A stretch of 64,000 nt of DNA from assembly GCF_031877795.1 (NCBI RefSeq), contig NC_133939.1, positions 6,553,698-6,617,697 on the forward strand, read 5' to 3'. Position numbers and translations under genes: made by a program. Every line of letters starts with the position of its first letter. The stretch's first letter is position 1. Positions 60,205-64,000 of this stretch are shown one piece after another. A model generated the notes under the pieces. That model made no database searches, was not told where the DNA came from, and worked only from the letters and a program-made list of their open reading frames with translations. This stretch comes from Strix aluco. Lineage: Eukaryota > Chordata > Aves > Strigiformes > Strigidae.

Positions 60205-61014
60205 GCTGCTTTGCTGCCCTTCCTTCCTAAATGGGTCTAGCAGAGTGCTCCTTGAGTCGCTTCCCCGCTGCGCATGGCTACGACTGGCCAGTGAGAAACA
60301 TGTGGCCCGCAAGCAGTGTCCTGCGCTGTGGTTCTGCCAGCCATTTTAATACACGTAGCAGGTAAGCACTAAGATATAATAAAGGAAACAGGATAAAAGC
60401 CAACAAAACACTCCTTCCACTCTGCTGCAGCATTTATTCAGCCCAAATTCCTGATGCACTCTATTGATCAATCACTTTGGGTAATTGGGCATTACTCACG
60501 CCGCCGCACAGCACAATGTTCGCGATGGCAGAGCAACAGAGGCATTACGGGGTTCAGCCTTTTACAGCAGGTGTTTACATGTAGTAGGTCCTTGTGTAAG
60601 GGCTCATTATAGGATGACTGTCCCTCTGCAAACAAAGCAGCAGCAGCACATTGGGCTTCTCCAGGGCTGAGAAGTGCTACATATAGGCACAGAGTTGTCA
60701 TCGTTAGGAATGGAGGCTGATTAGGACCACGGAGAGCGGTTACGATTAAGCAGGTTGGCTCTGTTACCTCTTTCCCTTTCTCTGGTTTAACGGCGATCCA
60801 AACCGCAAGGCACAGGTGATGACAGGAGGAGAGTGAGGGGAGCAGGGTGGGGAAGGAGGTGATGATTAAAAAACAAAGGAGAGATACTCTGAGACACACA
60901 GTTACCGTAACAGCAGACAAGCAGACCAGAAGCAGACAACGACAAGCTGACCTGCTGATTTGTCGCCCAGTCCTGGAAACCCCCATGCACCACACCACTA
61001 CCGCCAGTCCTCCT
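60205..61014 (-). other. Possible 3' UTR of the 53-codon membrane microprotein
   Basis: This stretch follows the microprotein stop codon on the minus strand. It has a 168-codon open frame (60492-60998) with no recognisable domain, which I do not call as a gene. No minus-strand AATAAA close to the ORF was identified. Confidence 0.3.
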
Positions 61015-61176
61015 TCAGTGAAATGCCAAAAGAAACATCAGCACCACGTTGACGATGATGAGGAAGAGCAGGATGACAAAGACCACTACCCGCTGGGTCT
61101 CCGGGTTCATGTTGCAGCGGAGGAAAGTGTGAAGCGCACTCCATTTGTGCCTGCTTCGGTCAGGGACCTTTGCCAT
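61015..61176 (-). CDS. Single-pass membrane microprotein (53 aa), unassigned
   Basis: The ORF has 53 codons plus TGA at 61015-61017. The start ATG (61174-61176) sits in a strong Kozak context (gccATGG). Residues 1-28 are polar and basic (MAKVPDRSRHKWS, then TFLRCN and MNPETQ). Residues 30-52 form one hydrophobic helix (VVVFVILLFLI, an internal Asn at 43, then VVLMFLLAF). The protein ends with His 53, right after the membrane span. By the positive-inside rule the N-terminus should be cytosolic, as in tail-anchored proteins and the SERCA-binding regulins. Most codons end in C or G (GTC, ATC, CTG, CTC), unlike the surrounding AT-rich DNA, which argues for selection. A CpG-rich, CCAAT-containing segment lies 320-460 bases upstream. 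I cannot name the gene. It may already be annotated as a small integral membrane protein in other vertebrates. Too short for usual ORF filters. Confidence 0.7.
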   Translation of the reverse strand: MAKVPDRSRHKWSALHTFLRCNMNPETQRVVVFVILLFLIIVNVVLMFLLAFH

Positions 61177-61194
61177 GGCTTCAGCCCCCGAAAG

Positions 61195-61207
61195 AAAAAA
61201 AAAAAAA
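61195..61207 (-). repeat. T13 tract (minus strand) just upstream of the microprotein start
   Basis: The minus strand reads thirteen T, then ctttcgggggctgaag, then ccATGG. This could simply be a leader sequence, or the polypyrimidine tract of an acceptor ending ctgaag two bases before the ATG, in which case a non-coding first exon would lie upstream. Confidence 0.5.
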
Positions 61208-61499
61208 GCGCAGCAGGCTTCTTAAGTGACCACTGTACAGCCCACAGCAGGGGCACTGATGGGGGCAGAGGTCTGTGAACAAAAGCTGTTTCGCAGCTCT
61301 CAAAAACAGAAGTCTAAATGGTTCGACACAGCCATAGCTGGTCCCGCACAGCACGTGTGCCAGAACGCCCCCTCCCCACCCCCTTATCTCAGGGGGATGC
61401 TTATCAGCACATCCGTGGGTTTCCACATCTTCTTTGCTGAAGAAACGTTGCCATCGCTTTAGCAGAAGGAAGACATTGAATTCCTTCTTGCAGAAAGCC

Positions 61500-61640
61500 C
61501 AAGCGTGCTGGAGCACTGCAATCCGGCTGCGATATTGGCTTTCCAGAGAGCGGCTCAGCTATTTGCTGGGCGCCGTCTCCAGGATACATGCAGGCCTTAG
61601 CAACGCGGCAAGCGCCAGCCCGACGTGGCGGTGTGCAGGG
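61500..61640 (-). promoter_or_regulatory. CpG-rich segment with CCAAT box, candidate promoter of the microprotein gene
   Basis: About twelve CpG dinucleotides fall within 140 bases, well above the surrounding sequence. A minus-strand CCAAT box (plus-strand ATTGG at 61534-61538) lies about 360 bases before the microprotein ATG. No TATA box is evident, as in CpG-type promoters. The role is inferred from position only. Confidence 0.4.
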
Positions 61641-64000
61641 GAGGCTTTTAAGGAGGGTCAGGAGTGGATTAGGCGGCTGCTTTTTTAAATCCTTCCACCC
61701 TCACTAAGAACGTGCCAGCAACAGAGACAAGTCCTGCCAGAAGGCAAATCCCGCTGCTCCAGGTGGGGCTGGGGAAAGCTGGCTGTGCCACAGTGCAAGG
61801 GCACAGTGAGGGCTCACACGGCTTCCCGCACACCAGAGTGTGCAACAAGCTGCTGGGTGTTTGTGAGGAGGATGGGGAGAGATGAAGGGGCTCCTGTTGG
61901 ACTCTGCCGTCCCCTTTCTGGCAGGATCCTGGAGCCAGAATGTCTAAAGGACTTGGCTACCTCTGCCAACGCCTCCATGGGACTGAGGCACTTAACCCCT
62001 AAATCTCTGCAACCAGAAAACCTCTAGTCAGCTCTGCAGAGCCCTAAACGTGCTTTTACGAACTTAACATTTTGCTGCTGGACTGTGAAGTTCACCAAGC
62101 ATCAAGCTGCCTCACAGATTCCCCAGCCTAAGCATAGCTCCCACCAATGTTTGATCAGGAACAGGATGAAAAGGCACTCCTCCTTGGAAAGGTCAGGGAT
62201 GGTTCCTGGAGAGCACCAATTAGAGACAGGCTCTTTGACTACAGTTGCAGCCCTTTTCTTTCCTCTAGCCAGCAAAGTGGAGCCCACCTTCTACTCAACA
62301 GCCATCGGTAATAGCACTCCCCAGAAAAGAAAGAGGGGGACCCAGTATTCAAGTCCTTCATGGGTGGGAGGTAATTCCACATCTTTCAGTTCCCATGTGC
62401 TCACCCAACACACACTCCCTTGTGAAACTGAGAAATATGAATCCAGCAATCCAGCCCCTGGGCTAGATGATACAGTAGCTAGTGCATGGAGCTGGGTGCA
62501 AAGAGGATGACTCTGCACTTTACCCAGTAGTTTCAAACATGGAAAAAAAAAAAAAAAGAATCCAAAACCCAACATATGTATATATATACACACACATTCC
62601 TAGGAGCAGGATGTCTCCCACCTTAAACATACTAACTGCTAAACACCAATGGTAGCATCCAACTCTGGGAAGGGCAACAGGGGAACAGCCACATGATGCG
62701 GGTATGAACAGAATGCACTCAGCTGCTCTCACAATTGAGAGAATGCACATTAAAAAAAGCTGTCTTTTCTTAGCTGTTAGCACATCAATGCCCATAACGT
62801 TTCTTGAAGATCTGTATAGCTCCTGTTATGTATTCCGGGATACAGCAGGTGAGAGATTTAAAAGGTAAAAGGTTTAAGAGTTATGGGTTTGGCTGGGTAC
62901 TTTAATTGTTTTTTCCCCAAATTGTGCTAACCTCAAGAAGGGTTATACAGAAAGTGCTAAGCAGTCAAACAACTTCCACTGTCTCCTTATGCTTCCATAA
63001 CGTTTAAGGTATCTGTCTTTTTCGGGCATTATAAAATAAACTCTAGAATTACTTCAGTTTGCTGGTTTCTGAACTTAAAGATCCCACAAATCTCCTTGTC
63101 TCCAGCCTGAATATAGAACAAGTGGAACAATGCATAGGACAAGGGCTTGTGCTCTTAGTGCAGCTTCAAGACCTGATAAGCAAAACTTCACATATGGAGC
63201 AAACGACTGGGATCCACAGGCTGCCCAAGCTCCCAAGTGTTTTTGAGTTTTTGGCCTGCATTCACTTAATGGCTTTGAAAAACCAGTTCTCCCTGCCATA
63301 TGCACCACAGAATAATACTTAGAATCCTAAGCTTGCAGACTTCAATTTAATGAAAGTTCTTCAAGCCCATGGCCAACTTGCATCTTTGCATTGTTCAACT
63401 CCTGGGCACTCTGCAAATCTTATCTGGTTTTGAAGGCTTTTCATGAACTGATTGAGCTTGGGCATAAGCCACCGAACAGTATTGGGGAGGGATGTGGATC
63501 TTCAGGAAAAGCTAATCATGGTGAATGGAAAGAACATCCTTCTCTGAAATCTTCACAGCAACTACCATCTTCTCTAGTCACTTAGTACACTGAAAAGAAA
63601 TATATAAATTCGTAACCCACCAAGACACACACTGGTGAGTCAAGCTGGCAGAGGTATGCTGTTTGTGCCACAGGATACCGGGCAATTTCTAAAATCCATG
63701 AGGATGCAATTCTTCAGTAATCTCCTGAAATCTTTGCCACTCATTAACATGTGCAAGCATTTGAAGGTGAAAGCACAGAAAGTTTGACTGAATATCTATA
63801 AAGACATCTTAAAGGGAAAAGTAGTTTTCTTGGACACTACTCTGAGACTGCCTGAAAGGAGAACTTGGAAGGAAACTGATATCAAGATGAAAATGCAGAA
63901 TAAGGGAGGGCACATTTTCTCCTAACTTTGTTGGAGCTGTCTCTAAGAAACATCCTAAGCCAGAGTTATGTTCCTTTGCCTTTCTGATGTGCAGACCTAA
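61641..64000. other. Non-coding stretch, nothing recognised
   Basis: No exon with Asef-like content or other recognisable gene was found up to the window edge. Minus-strand exons of ARHGEF4, if the gene continues, should lie further right. Confidence 0.5.
62571..62596 (+). repeat. Short TA/CA dinucleotide repeat
   Basis: A tatgtatatatata stretch passes into cacacacat. An A15 run lies 25 bases before it. This is a simple microsatellite of no clear function. Confidence 0.8.

Noticed and set aside
60492..60998. 168-codon minus-strand frame just after the microprotein stop
   Set aside because: No family features, several incompatible overlapping frames, and it sits where a 3' UTR is expected.

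Overview
The window looks like vertebrate nuclear DNA, most probably from a bird. Introns are short, there is a CR1 LINE with the typical avian 3' end, and one LTR resembles the ERVL-class LTRs of neoavian birds. No bacterial, plasmid or phage features are present. Almost all long open frames in the window are chance frames in introns, intergenic DNA or repeats.

Two known protein genes are recognisable, arranged tail to tail. FAM168B (MANI) runs on the plus strand. All five coding exons lie between 2562 and 13036 and join, with consistent phases and GT-AG sites, into a complete 195-residue protein. Its 5' untranslated exons lie left of the window. Its 3' untranslated region seems to run to the poly(A) signal at 19551-19556, perhaps across an intron placed just after the stop codon. 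ARHGEF4 (Asef, a Rac/Cdc42 exchange factor) runs on the minus strand. Nine exons between 41444 and 29124 encode SH3, DH and PH domains and the C-terminal tail, 509 residues in frame. The amino-terminal exons with the APC-binding region were not found and probably lie beyond position 64000 or were missed.

The space between the two 3' ends (about 19.6-28 kb) holds nothing I can assign. ARHGEF4 introns carry two plus-strand LTRs: one at 34933-35604 with a perfect 5-bp target duplication, and an older one at about 40381-40958. Upstream of the SH3 exon lies a decayed 3-kb CR1 LINE (about 43330-46330), then an ancient CR1 remnant (about 51320-51815) and a 37-bp tandem repeat (about 52572-52719).

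The most interesting feature is on the minus strand at 61015-61176: a 53-codon ORF with a strong Kozak start, a basic N-terminus and one C-terminal transmembrane helix, below a CpG-rich CCAAT-containing segment. It has the layout of the SERCA-binding regulin microproteins, and part of its helix resembles sarcolipin. About 0.8 kb downstream on the same strand is a 74-codon ORF with the outline of a small secreted cysteine-containing precursor; that one is much weaker.
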